DNA from: a virus
Reading direction: 5' to 3' (one strand)
IMG/VR virus record: IMGVR_UViG_3300042691_035629
Coordinates: 1 to 40,138 of that record
Length of the DNA stretch: 40,138 nt
Shown: positions 27,085-34,445 of the stretch, piece by piece
How positions within the stretch are numbered: the stretch's first letter is position 1
Layout of the letters: each line of letters starts with the position of its first letter
The notes under the pieces: generated by a model
The model's database searches: none
The model's input: only the letters and a program-made list of their open reading frames with translations
What the model was told of the DNA's origin: nothing
Made by a program: the position numbers and the translations under genes

Positions 27085-27119
27085 TATGGGTTGAACGGGT
27101 GTTTGGCTGGATCAGCGGG

Positions 27120-27485
27120 CTACAGGGCCCACCACTCGACAGACAGGATGGATGCGTCCAGGCGCAGCTCGGCGTCGTAGCCGCCCTCGGTGCTGAGCAC
27201 CACAGCGCCGCGCGCGGGGTCGGCCCCTTGCACGGCCAGCAGCACCTGCGCGGCCACGGCGGCGGCATCGGCTGAGCTGCGGGCCCAGCACTGCACCGTG
27301 AAGACGCACTGGTCGGCCATCACCTCGCCGAGCAGGTTGTGCGTCAAATCGTGCCGCGAGGTGAAGGCCACGAAGGGCAGCACCGCGCCCTCGGGCACGG
27401 CGTTCTCGCTCACGCGCGTGCCCACCAGCGCGGCCAGGCCTGGGTGCGCCACCAGCAGCGCGCGGAAGTCGGTCTCGGCGCTCAC
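27120..27485 (-). CDS. Tail completion protein (DUF3168-type)
   Basis: The 121-aa protein shows ETDFRALLVAHPGLAALVG at the N-terminus, then LPFVAFTSRHDLTHNLLG and QCVFTVQCWARSSADAAAVA. This is the pattern of the DUF3168 family found between the gp10-like gene and the tail tube, a neck or tail-terminator component. GTG at 27485 overlaps the preceding stop (GTGA). Confidence 0.78.
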   Translation of the reverse strand: MSAETDFRALLVAHPGLAALVGTRVSENAVPEGAVLPFVAFTSRHDLTHNLLGEVMADQCVFTVQCWARSSADAAAVAAQVLLAVQGADPARGAVVLSTEGGYDAELRLDASILSVEWWAL

Positions 27486-27994
27486 CGCACCCCCTTGCCG
27501 CGGCGGTTGTTGAGCTTGGCGATCTGCGGGCCCACCTGGTTGATGAACACCTGCAGGGCCTGGGGCAGCCGGTCGGCCGCGCGCTGCAGGAACTGCCGGC
27601 CCTGGATGAACTTGGTGCCGAACTCGATGAAGCGCCAGTAGAAGGGGTCGGTCTTGCTCTTGGCGCCGCGCTGGCCCCGCTTGGCAGGCCTGACGTTCAC
27701 GAACACGCCCACGTTGCCAGCGCGGCGCGACTCTTTGCTGGTGCGCACCACGATGGCCTTGCGCACGGTGCCCGGCGTGCGGTACGGCGCGTTGACGGTG
27801 GGCGAGAGCACCGGCGTGCGGTACGGCGCGTTGACGGTGGGCGAGAGCACCGGCGCGCGGCGGCGGGCGTCGTCGCGCACCACGCGCGCCGCCGCGCCGA
27901 GCGCGTTGCGCAGCACGCGGCGGCGCAGCTCGGGCACCACGCCGGCCAGCGCGGCCTTCAGATCGGGGATGCCAGAGACGGTGGCCTTGATCAT
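27482..27994 (-). CDS. HK97 gp10-like tail completion protein with internal duplication
   Basis: The 170-aa protein starts IKATVSGIPDLKAALAGVV and contains RVVRDDARRRAP, DPFYWRFIEFGTKFIQGR and LQRAADRLPQALQVFINQ. These are hallmarks of the HK97 gp10 family, which joins neck and tail. An in-frame tandem duplication repeats the 13 residues VLSPTVNAPYRTP in the loop after RRRAP. The ATG at 27994 overlaps the preceding stop (ATGA). Family members normally carry this loop once. Confidence 0.85.
   Translation of the reverse strand: MIKATVSGIPDLKAALAGVVPELRRRVLRNALGAAARVVRDDARRRAPVLSPTVNAPYRTPVLSPTVNAPYRTPGTVRKAIVVRTSKESRRAGNVGVFVNVRPAKRGQRGAKSKTDPFYWRFIEFGTKFIQGRQFLQRAADRLPQALQVFINQVGPQIAKLNNRRGKGVR
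27772..27855. repeat. 39-bp perfect tandem duplication inside the gp10-like gene
   Basis: Bases 27772-27810 are repeated exactly at 27811-27849, and six further bases of the unit follow. The period is a multiple of three, so the frame is kept. Perfect identity suggests a recent event or an assembly error. Confidence 0.95.
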
Positions 27995-28344
27995 GCGGCG
28001 GCCCCGGCGCGCACGCCCTGCGTGCACATGAGCTCCGTCCAGACGCCTGCACCGCCCACGTCCACCGGCTGGCCCACCAGCTCGAGCGGCTGGCCCTTCC
28101 AGAGCAGGCGGTCGCTGGCCAGCAGGTCGGCGCGGTAGCGCATCCACACGGTGCAGTCGAAGGTGGCCTGGTCTTGCGCGGCGGCGAAGAAGTCGCGGCC
28201 GCGGCGGGGCTGCACGCGGGCCCAGACGGTGGCGACGTCGGCCCACGTCTCGAGCGCCTGGCCGCGGGCGTCTTGCCCGGCCGTGCGGCGCTGGATGGTG
28301 ACGCGCTGGTCGAGCGCGCCGGCGTTGAGCTGCGGAAGGTTCAC
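27991..28344 (-). CDS. Head-tail adaptor / head closure protein
   Basis: The 117-aa protein reads LNAGALDQRVTIQRRTAGQD, then WADVATVWARVQPRRGRDFF and FDCTVWMRYRADL. This matches the head-tail adaptor family (HK97 gp7, SPP1 gp16-like). It closes the capsid vertex beneath the connector. GTG at 28344 overlaps the upstream stop (GTGA), and its own stop overlaps the next ATG. Confidence 0.85.
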   Translation of the reverse strand: MNLPQLNAGALDQRVTIQRRTAGQDARGQALETWADVATVWARVQPRRGRDFFAAAQDQATFDCTVWMRYRADLLASDRLLWKGQPLELVGQPVDVGGAGVWTELMCTQGVRAGAAA

Positions 28345-28916
28345 CCGTAGTACCTCTGCGCGTCGAGCAGCGCGGGGAAGAAGCGGCCCGGCAGCTCGGC
28401 CACGCTGACGCCGGCGCTGAAGGCCTCGCGGTTGCGGTAGGCGGCGGACAGATGCAGCAGGATCCACAGGCGCACGTCTTCGGGCAGGCTATCGGGCGTG
28501 CTGCCGTAGCCGGCCACGAAGGTGATGCGCACGGCGTTGGCCTGGTCGCGCGTGTCGGGCCAGCTGGTGCCCAGCGCGGGCAGCAGCCAGCCGGGGGGCA
28601 TGTCGGGGTCGAGCGTGTACAGGCTGCCGCTGAGGGTTTGCTCGGCGCCGGTCGCGTCGGTGTAGGCCACGCTGCTGACACTGAGCACGCGGGGCTTGGG
28701 AATCTCGATCTCGGCCGGGGGGAATGCATCGAGCCGCATCTCCCAGGTCTGCGACATCAGCGCGCGGTTCAGCTCTTGCTCGGCGCTGAGGCCGGCGGCC
28801 TTGAGCATGAGCGTGATGAGCGCGTCGTCGGCGTCGTGGTCGACCTTGAGGTGCAGCTTCGCATCGGCCAGGCTGACGGGCAGCGCAGAGGGTGGGGTGA
28901 CCAGGCGCAGGGACAT
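28341..28916 (-). CDS. Head-tail connector (HK97 gp6 / phiE125 gp8-like)
   Basis: The 191-aa protein begins SLRLVTPPSALPVSLADAKL and continues with DHDADDALITLMLKAAGLSA, the well-known start of gp6-like connectors. A middle region (IEIPKPRVLSVSSVAY) and a C-terminal helix (DVRLWILLHLSAAYRNREAF) also fit. It forms the ring beneath the portal. The ATG at 28916 is the start, inside the 3' flank of the repeat-protein gene. It is separated from the capsid gene by eight unusual genes. Confidence 0.87.
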   Translation of the reverse strand: MSLRLVTPPSALPVSLADAKLHLKVDHDADDALITLMLKAAGLSAEQELNRALMSQTWEMRLDAFPPAEIEIPKPRVLSVSSVAYTDATGAEQTLSGSLYTLDPDMPPGWLLPALGTSWPDTRDQANAVRITFVAGYGSTPDSLPEDVRLWILLHLSAAYRNREAFSAGVSVAELPGRFFPALLDAQRYYG

Positions 28917-28923
28917 GGCAGGC

Positions 28924-29991
28924 TCAGCAGAGGTTGGCCGGGCGGCGGCCCGTTGCGAGGTTGGCGGGGCGGCGGCCAGGGGCTGACTCGTTGACACGGC
29001 GGCGCGGGGCGCCTGGCACCGGGGGCGCAAGCGCCGAAAGGATCGCCGCGATGTCGCTTCCGAACTCTGTGGCGTCGAGCGAGCCGCGCACCAGGATCTG
29101 GCCAGCGACGGCACCGGTGTCTGTGCCGCCTTCCGTGGCCGCCAGCAGCCCGGCCACGAGCGCGGCGCCAGTCAGCGCGGCGGTGTCGCCTCCGGTTTCG
29201 ACGGCGGACACATTGCCAACGGTGGTGATCGTGCTGGAGCCGTTGACAAGAGCAGTGTCGGCGCCGGCTTCGGAAGTGATCAGCGTGCCAGTAACGAAGA
29301 CCCGGCCGGGCGCTGCGGCAGCGTCGGCGCCCGACTCTGCGGCCGCCAGTGCGCCGGCGATGCTGTTGCTGCCGCTCAGGGCAGCGGTGTCGCTTGCTGC
29401 TTCCGAGACGCTGATGGCGCCAGCGACCGCGACGCCACCCGACACGGTGGCAGCGTCGCCGTTGAGTTCCGCGACCGCGGCCGCGCCCTGCACGAGCACG
29501 GCCCCCGTCGCGGCCACGGTGTCGCCGCCGCTCTCCGTGGCGGCCAATGTGCCATTGATGCTGTTGCTGCCACTCAGCGCGGCCGTGTCGCTGCCAACAT
29601 CAGCCGCGGAGATCGCTCCACTGACTGTGACCTGCCCAAGCAGAACTACGCTGTCTACGCCAGACTCGGTGACGAGAAGGGCGCCAACAACACCAGAGCT
29701 TGTGGTGGTGAAAGGGTCGCTGACGACGACGTTGCTGGTGACAACGCCGTCACTCCAAACCAGGGCGATTCGGTAGCTTGTGCCGCCAGCCAATCCGGTC
29801 GCCAGCCGAACGAAGGTGTACGGCTTTTGCGTTTCGGTCGGCGACTCCTCGTTGCCGTACCAAGTGGCCTGCGCTCCTGCGCCGCTCTGCCCCGCAAGAA
29901 TTTGTTCCGCAGTTGGGTCGAGCCAGCCTGCGGCCGGCGCAATGACGGCGTACAGCCGTGGCGTCGAGCCGGCGAGGAGGAGCAGCAGCAC
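28924..29991 (-). CDS. Repeat-rich virion protein (ten 22-residue repeats), 355 aa
   Basis: GTG at 29991 follows AAGGA by six bases; that site overlaps the upstream TAA. Residues 1-100 form a beta-domain (YTFVRLATGLAGGTSYRIAL). The rest is about ten tandem repeats of 22 residues with the pattern G-x-L-x-A-x-E-x-G-x-D-T-A-A-x-x-G, for example GTLAATESGGDTVAATGAVL and GLLAATEGGTDTGAVAGQIL. The acidic/Gly spacing suggests a beta-roll or beta-solenoid. The C-terminus repeats GRRPANL twice. It is probably a capsid or neck fibre or decoration protein; the family is not assigned. Confidence 0.6.
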   Translation of the reverse strand: MLLLLLAGSTPRLYAVIAPAAGWLDPTAEQILAGQSGAGAQATWYGNEESPTETQKPYTFVRLATGLAGGTSYRIALVWSDGVVTSNVVVSDPFTTTSSGVVGALLVTESGVDSVVLLGQVTVSGAISAADVGSDTAALSGSNSINGTLAATESGGDTVAATGAVLVQGAAAVAELNGDAATVSGGVAVAGAISVSEAASDTAALSGSNSIAGALAAAESGADAAAAPGRVFVTGTLITSEAGADTALVNGSSTITTVGNVSAVETGGDTAALTGAALVAGLLAATEGGTDTGAVAGQILVRGSLDATEFGSDIAAILSALAPPVPGAPRRRVNESAPGRRPANLATGRRPANLC

Positions 29992-30000
29992 CGGCGGTCC

Positions 30001-30162
30001 TTACAGACTTTCGAGCTGCGCCAGCGTGGTCGTGGTTTCGGCGATGTCGGCGTCGAGCGCAACGACGCGCTCCACGTCGCCAATGGCCACGGCGTGCCCG
30101 CGCTGCTGGCCCAGCGTGGCGAGCCGGTTGCGCAGGATAGTGATAAGGTCCGCGACGGTCAT
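30001..30162 (-). CDS. Small coiled-coil protein, 53 aa
   Basis: ATG at 30162 opens a short frame reading MTVADLITILRNRLATLGQQ, then GDVERVVALDADIAETTTTL. This is a heptad-like helical hairpin resembling small proteins that often follow capsid or decoration genes in tailed phages. Its stop TAA overlaps the ribosome-binding site of the next gene. It is probably a virion accessory or assembly factor; function unknown. Confidence 0.6.
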   Translation of the reverse strand: MTVADLITILRNRLATLGQQRGHAVAIGDVERVVALDADIAETTTTLAQLESL

Positions 30163-30171
30163 GTCAGCCCG

Positions 30172-31785
30172 TTAGACGAGAGGAATCAGCTCTTGGCTGA
30201 TGGTGGCGAGGTGCGACTGCAGCAGCACCACGTCGTAGCGATCGGTGCCGTCGATGGCCGCGTAGGCCGCCATGCGCGAGCCGATGGCCGCCGTGCCCGC
30301 CTGGATGAAGTCGGTGGGCGTGTACGGGCTGAAGACCCGGTTCTTGCAGTCGAAGCGGAAGATCTGGTTGATCGCGCTCGCGGTGTACACGTTGATGTAG
30401 TGCATCCTCCCCTCTTGGCCGAAGGGCGAGTAGCAGCCAGTGGTGCCGGCGCCGAAAGCGCTGACCCCGCCGTCGTACACCACCGCACCCGACCAGGTGC
30501 CCGTGGTGCCGCCTGCGATGTCCAGCAGGTCCAGCGTGACGGCGCCGCCGCGGAAGAAGAAGCAGTGCGAGTGGCGCGCGTTTCGCGCTGCGTCGGGCTG
30601 GATGCCGAAGCTGGGACACCACAGGTTGCCCGCGGCGTTGGCCGCCGGGGCTGCGCCGAAGTAGGTGGTGCTCCAGCTGCCGGCGGCGATGGTGTTGGTG
30701 CCGTTGCTCTGCGCTGCGTCGCTGTAGTTGTAGGTGTACACCGCGGTGGTGGCCGACGAGCGCAGCAGGAGCTGGTTGGGCAGCTCGATGACGAACTTTG
30801 CCGCGGCGCTGGGCGTGGTCGTCCAGGCCGTGCCCAGCGTGTAGACCGGGCTCGGCCCGGCCGTGTGCGACGCGATGATGCGGCGCTGGCCCACCGAGGC
30901 AGGCGTGGTCGCATCGGCCACGATGCGCACCTGGAAGTTCCTGTATTCGTTGGCCGCCACCACCGCGTCGCCTAGCGTGGCCTGGCCGGTGAGCGTGGAC
31001 GCCGCGGCCGCCGTGGCCGACAGGGCCATGCGCGCGACGATGTTGTTGTCGTACTGGAACGTGCCCTTGACCATGCCTTCGCCGGGCTCGTGGTTGAAGG
31101 GGGTGTACTGCTCATCCAGCACCATGATGGCCGAGTCGGTGGCGACGGTGGCCGGCAGGTTGGTGTTGGTCAGGCTGGCCAGCGTGTTGGTGGCCACCTC
31201 GAAGCTGCGCCAGATGGTGGCGGCCAGCGTGCCGGCCGACAGCATCATCACCCGGCCCGACAGCAGCTCGTAGCGCGCGCCGGTGGCGGGGGTGAACGTG
31301 AAGGCGTTGTCGACCGTGATGGTGGGCGTGGTGCCGCCGGTGTTGCCGACGATTAACCGCTCCTCGGTCTTGCCGGCCACCGTGTCGATCAGGCGGATCT
31401 TGAAGCCGTATTCGCCCGAGCCGCCCCGGTTGGCCAGCATGTTCACGCCCACCGCGCTGGGCAGCGCCGTCGAGAGCGTGAAGCTGGTGGTGGTCGCGCC
31501 GGCCGCGATGGTGCCCACCGCCGCGAAGCTGGGCACGAAGGCCGCCGCGGCACCGGCGGCGAAAGTGCCGCCCAGGCCGGGGTTGACGGCGAGTTGCCAG
31601 GACTTCGTGACGATGTTGTAGCGGTTGAGGATGGACGCGCTGACGAGGTTGTAGGCGAACGGGTTGCGCGAGAGGTCGCTGCGCATGTCGGCGCACATCG
31701 AAGTGCCGGCGGCGTGCGCGTTGGGAGACGGGGCGACCTGCGCCCACATCATGCGGTCGATGACTTTCTTGAAGGTGTTGGCCAT
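30172..31785 (-). CDS. Large virion-associated protein, unknown, 537 aa
   Basis: The ATG at 31785 has AAGGAG seven bases upstream. The protein starts ANTFKKVIDRMMWAQVAPSP and is dominated by Thr/Ala/Val strands (TFTPATGARYELLSGRVMML, SSATTAVYTYNYSDAAQ). The C-terminal part ends in DRYDVVLLQSHLATISQELI. Composition, strong expression signal and place among capsid genes point to an abundant structural or surface protein, perhaps a head fibre. No named family is recognised. Confidence 0.6.
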   Translation of the reverse strand: MANTFKKVIDRMMWAQVAPSPNAHAAGTSMCADMRSDLSRNPFAYNLVSASILNRYNIVTKSWQLAVNPGLGGTFAAGAAAAFVPSFAAVGTIAAGATTTSFTLSTALPSAVGVNMLANRGGSGEYGFKIRLIDTVAGKTEERLIVGNTGGTTPTITVDNAFTFTPATGARYELLSGRVMMLSAGTLAATIWRSFEVATNTLASLTNTNLPATVATDSAIMVLDEQYTPFNHEPGEGMVKGTFQYDNNIVARMALSATAAAASTLTGQATLGDAVVAANEYRNFQVRIVADATTPASVGQRRIIASHTAGPSPVYTLGTAWTTTPSAAAKFVIELPNQLLLRSSATTAVYTYNYSDAAQSNGTNTIAAGSWSTTYFGAAPAANAAGNLWCPSFGIQPDAARNARHSHCFFFRGGAVTLDLLDIAGGTTGTWSGAVVYDGGVSAFGAGTTGCYSPFGQEGRMHYINVYTASAINQIFRFDCKNRVFSPYTPTDFIQAGTAAIGSRMAAYAAIDGTDRYDVVLLQSHLATISQELIPLV

Positions 31786-31801
31786 GATTGGCTCCTTGAG
31801 T

Positions 31802-32257
31802 TCAGGTGATACGGGCGCGGACGCAATCTGCCCAGGCGGCGCGGTTGGTGTCCATGATCTGCATCTGGGCGCTGTAGCCACCGATGGCGGCGATGTTGGC
31901 CAGCGAGCTGACGGTGGCGCAGGTGGTCACGGTCGCCACGGTCGTCACGGTCGTCACGGTCGTCACGGTGCCGCTTTCGATCACGGCGGTGCTGCGCTGG
32001 CGGCTGATCGAGCGGTCGAATCCGAGAGGCGACATCAGCACCTGCAGGATGCGGTTCAGCAAGCTGATCGGGCTGCTCACTTCCTGCGTAGGCAGTGGGT
32101 AGCTGTATGTGACGTCGGTCGCGGTCTTGGCGTCGTCGGGGCCTTCAAATGTCACCAGCCCAACGGCCTGGGCTTGGGCCAGTTCGCCGCTGTAGACAAT
32201 CTCGCGCGTGGCGGCCTTTCCAGTGCTGGCGGGAAGTGGGACGTTATCGGTGGGCAT
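31802..32257 (-). CDS. Hypothetical virion-module protein with a TVT repeat, 151 aa
   Basis: ATG at 32257. The middle contains a short tandem repeat (TVTTVTTVTTVATVTT) encoded by a 9-bp unit repeated around 31926-31970. Around it lie SPISLLNRILQVLMSPLGFD and QIMDTNRAAWADCVRARI. The repeat could form a strand or an adaptable linker. The gene is coupled at both ends within the decoration block. No function is assigned. Confidence 0.55.
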   Translation of the reverse strand: MPTDNVPLPASTGKAATREIVYSGELAQAQAVGLVTFEGPDDAKTATDVTYSYPLPTQEVSSPISLLNRILQVLMSPLGFDRSISRQRSTAVIESGTVTTVTTVTTVATVTTCATVSSLANIAAIGGYSAQMQIMDTNRAAWADCVRARIT

Positions 32258-32267
32258 GGTGGTGTTC

Positions 32268-33080
32268 TCAGAAGGTGACGTTCAAAACTGGGCGAGCTGT
32301 GGTTGCTGTAACGTCAATTACGCTCGCCTGACTCAGGAGCGGCCTTACACGCGAGCGATTTCGGCGAGCCGGCTCAAACACCTGCCAGGGGTTTGCGCTG
32401 ACAGATCGCTTCTCGGCGTCACTCAAGTTGCGCCGCCACACAAGCGCAAGGGCAATGCGAACGTCGCCGCAGAAGTCAGCGGTGAACACCCTGCCATGCA
32501 GGAATATCGGAGTTCCGCCCTGCGCCCCATCCGCAGAGGCCAATACGGTGTAAAAGCGACCATTGATGAGCGACTCATCGGCGGGGTTCGTAGAGCTTTG
32601 CAGTCGGCCGTCAATCCAGATTTGCTGGTTGGACGGCGCGCCGCCAACGTCTTGCGTGAAACGTGGCTTGTCTTTGTCGACCGCAGGGCCGAACCCGTTT
32701 CCGAAGACAAGGATCCATCGGTTGTCGTCTGCGCCGCTGCTGCTTGTGTGGACCACAGACTGGACGGTCGGCGGGTTGCCGAAGGTGGTTGTCGGAGACA
32801 TGCGCGCCGCCACCACGAGGACCGTTAGGCCCGTCAAGCCTGGAATGGTCACGCCCGTGTCTATGCCTTGTGCGCCCGCCCCAGTGGACCTTCCGGCAAG
32901 GCCCGCCGCGCTTGCTTCTGTCGCAATGTCCAGGCGGGACATCGTCGCGCCGCTGGCAAGGTTGAAGTCGCTGGCAGCAGTATGCGCAACCACAAGGCCT
33001 TGAGTCAGGCTGTCGCCGCGCAGCCGCGGAACACCGCTTGGCTGAGCGACTTCGTCTCGCGTGAGTACGCGGCGCGGCAT
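32268..33080 (-). CDS. LamG/concanavalin-like jellyroll virion protein, 270 aa
   Basis: The protein has a strand-rich middle region (GIDTGVTIPGLTGLTVLVVA, then RWILVFGNGFGPAV and QQIWIDGRLQSSTNP). The ending ALVWRRNLSDAEKRSVSANP-WQVFEPARR is typical of LamG-like jellyroll domains in phage structural proteins. Such domains bind glycans and decorate capsids or tails, possibly helping the virion hold to surfaces. ATG at 33080 lies four bases from the preceding stop. Confidence 0.68.
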   Translation of the reverse strand: MPRRVLTRDEVAQPSGVPRLRGDSLTQGLVVAHTAASDFNLASGATMSRLDIATEASAAGLAGRSTGAGAQGIDTGVTIPGLTGLTVLVVAARMSPTTTFGNPPTVQSVVHTSSSGADDNRWILVFGNGFGPAVDKDKPRFTQDVGGAPSNQQIWIDGRLQSSTNPADESLINGRFYTVLASADGAQGGTPIFLHGRVFTADFCGDVRIALALVWRRNLSDAEKRSVSANPWQVFEPARRNRSRVRPLLSQASVIDVTATTARPVLNVTF

Positions 33081-33084
33081 GCTG

Positions 33085-33579
33085 TTAGGCGTAGTTGCCG
33101 GTGTTGACCGTCAGCGCATGGCTGCCGGCCGTGGAGTCCAATGCCTGCCCGGTGCTTTGCGTGACGAAAAACCCGACCTCTTGGGGCAGGGCTCCGAACG
33201 CCATAGCCAACTCGCGCCCGCGGATGACGTAGTCGCGGCCCGACGTCGTGTCGTTGGTGGCGGTCCCCAGAAGAACAGCCCCAGCCACCAGGATGTCGCG
33301 GCTCACGACGGTAGCCGCAGCGTCAGCCCCTGTGTAGGCGGCTGTGAACAACTCCGGCCAGGCGCTGTCGGCCCGTCGCGCGAAGGCCCACAACTCGATC
33401 TGGCCGCCGGCAGAGACGAGACCGTCAGAGCGCACCCGCAGGTACGGCATTGCGAAATCGTCGCGGTTGGAAGCGTTGCTGAGCGATGCCGAAACTCTAC
33501 CCACGGTCCTGCTGCTGCTGGATGCCAGGGAGGCCAAGGTGATTGCTGGCGCGGCGGACGCGCGGTAGTTGGTGCTCAT
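33085..33579 (-). CDS. Hypothetical virion-module protein, 164 aa
   Basis: ATG at 33579 lies six bases after the previous stop, without a clear ribosome-binding site. The Ser/Ala-rich N-terminus (ITLASLASSSSRTVGRVSAS) is followed by strand segments (MPYLRVRSDGLVSAGGQIEL, then REQ-free turns and REL-AMAFGALPQEVGFFV). It is probably a beta-sandwich protein of the same decoration block. The family is not recognised. Confidence 0.55.
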   Translation of the reverse strand: MSTNYRASAAPAITLASLASSSSRTVGRVSASLSNASNRDDFAMPYLRVRSDGLVSAGGQIELWAFARRADSAWPELFTAAYTGADAAATVVSRDILVAGAVLLGTATNDTTSGRDYVIRGRELAMAFGALPQEVGFFVTQSTGQALDSTAGSHALTVNTGNYA

Positions 33580-33585
33580 GTCGCG

Positions 33586-33966
33586 TCAGGCTGCGTGGGT
33601 GAACACGGCGCTGTTGATCGTGACGTTCTGGCCTGCGGTGATGCTCAGGCTGTCCAGGATCACATCGGCGGCCGTCAGGCCCACCGTGAGGCCGGTGATG
33701 ATGTCGGTGCCGCCGGACGCCGTGCGAATGCGCGCGGCAGCCGCGGTGCCTGTGGCGTCCGCTGCGGTGTCGCTTCGCGGGAAGCCGGAGAGGGTCAGCA
33801 CGCCTGCGCCCGTGGCTGCGCCGGCGATCGGGTTGCCGAGGGGGATGATGGCGAGCACGGTCGCCATGCCGGTGGTGCCAATCTCCAGCACGGCAGTCGT
33901 GCCGGCCTGAGCGACCACGGCCGCCATGCGGGCGATCTTGACTGCGTTGGTGTAGACGACGGGCAT
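33586..33966 (-). CDS. Hypothetical virion-module protein, 126 aa
   Basis: ATG at 33966 has AGGAG about six bases upstream. The Ala/Thr/Gly-rich sequence (AVLEIGTTGMATVLAIIPLG, then ITGLTVGLTAADVILDSLSI) suggests a small all-beta protein. Placement just after a hairpin downstream of the capsid gene fits a capsid decoration subunit. No homologue is named. Confidence 0.55.
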   Translation of the reverse strand: MPVVYTNAVKIARMAAVVAQAGTTAVLEIGTTGMATVLAIIPLGNPIAGAATGAGVLTLSGFPRSDTAADATGTAAAARIRTASGGTDIITGLTVGLTAADVILDSLSITAGQNVTINSAVFTHAA

Positions 33967-34026
33967 GCGAATCTCCTGGGATGGGGCTGCGGCGATTAGG
34001 GTGTGCAGACGTTTGGACCGGCAAGC

Positions 34027-34049
34027 AAAACGGGCCCCGCGGGGCCCGT
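34027..34049 (-). terminator. Palindromic hairpin with T-tract, minus strand
   Basis: A perfect 20-bp palindrome (34030-34049, arms ACGGGCCCCG) is followed on the minus strand by a short T-run. It lies in the 102-nt gap after the 99-aa gene and may partly terminate capsid transcripts, so that downstream genes are made at lower level. Confidence 0.6.
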
Positions 34050-34068
34050 TGGCGCTTGCCGGCGGTGG

Positions 34069-34368
34069 TCAGGTGAGCTCGGCGAGCTCGGCTTGCTTGG
34101 CGGCCAGCTCGGCCGCCAGGGCGGCTTTGGCGGCGTCGTCGGTGGCGGATGCGAGCTGCTGCTCGAGCTCGGTGATGCGGGCGCGAAGAGCGTCGGCGGC
34201 GGCGGGAGCCGCGGCGCGCGTCTTGACCTTCTTCGCCCAGCCTTGTTCGACGGCCAGATCGGCGCATTCGTCGGTGGTGTCGATGGGCTCGTCGCTGGGC
34301 TCGAACTCTTGGACGGTGTGGCCGCCGTGGGCGTACTTGAAGGGCTTGATGACCTTGATCTTGGGCAT
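34069..34368 (-). CDS. Small protein downstream of the capsid gene, 99 aa
   Basis: ATG at 34368 has GAGGT ahead of it. The first 50 residues, IKVIKPFKYAHGGHTVQEF, then TTDECADLAVEQGWAKKV, form a small SH3-like or beta-alpha domain common in phage genes next to the capsid gene. The rest is a coiled coil (LRARITELEQQLASATDDAA and AALAAELAAKQAELAEL). It may be a head-assembly or virion accessory protein. The function is not established. Confidence 0.65.
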   Translation of the reverse strand: MPKIKVIKPFKYAHGGHTVQEFEPSDEPIDTTDECADLAVEQGWAKKVKTRAAAPAAADALRARITELEQQLASATDDAAKAALAAELAAKQAELAELT

Positions 34369-34394
34369 GGTGACCTCGGGGTGTGGGCTGCAAT

Positions 34395-34426
34395 GCAACG
34401 GGCCCGCGCTGTGGCGGGCCTGTTGC
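34395..34426 (-). terminator. Hairpin directly downstream of the capsid gene
   Basis: Thirteen-base arms (34395-34407 and 34414-34426) with one wobble position close on a six-base loop in the 77-nt gap after the capsid stop. No T-run follows, so stabilisation or processing of the capsid mRNA 3' end is more likely than termination. Confidence 0.5.
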
Positions 34427-34445
34427 GCGATCGAGCGGCGGTGGC

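Noticed and set aside
31926-31970. A CRISPR-like or minisatellite array
   Set aside because: It is a short 9-bp coding repeat within one gene (TVT repeats), without spacers.
32824-33090. Further integron cores: GTTAGGC at 32824-32830 and 33084-33090
   Set aside because: Neither has a partner core or attC-like inverted arms, and both lie inside or between structural genes. Chance matches are expected.
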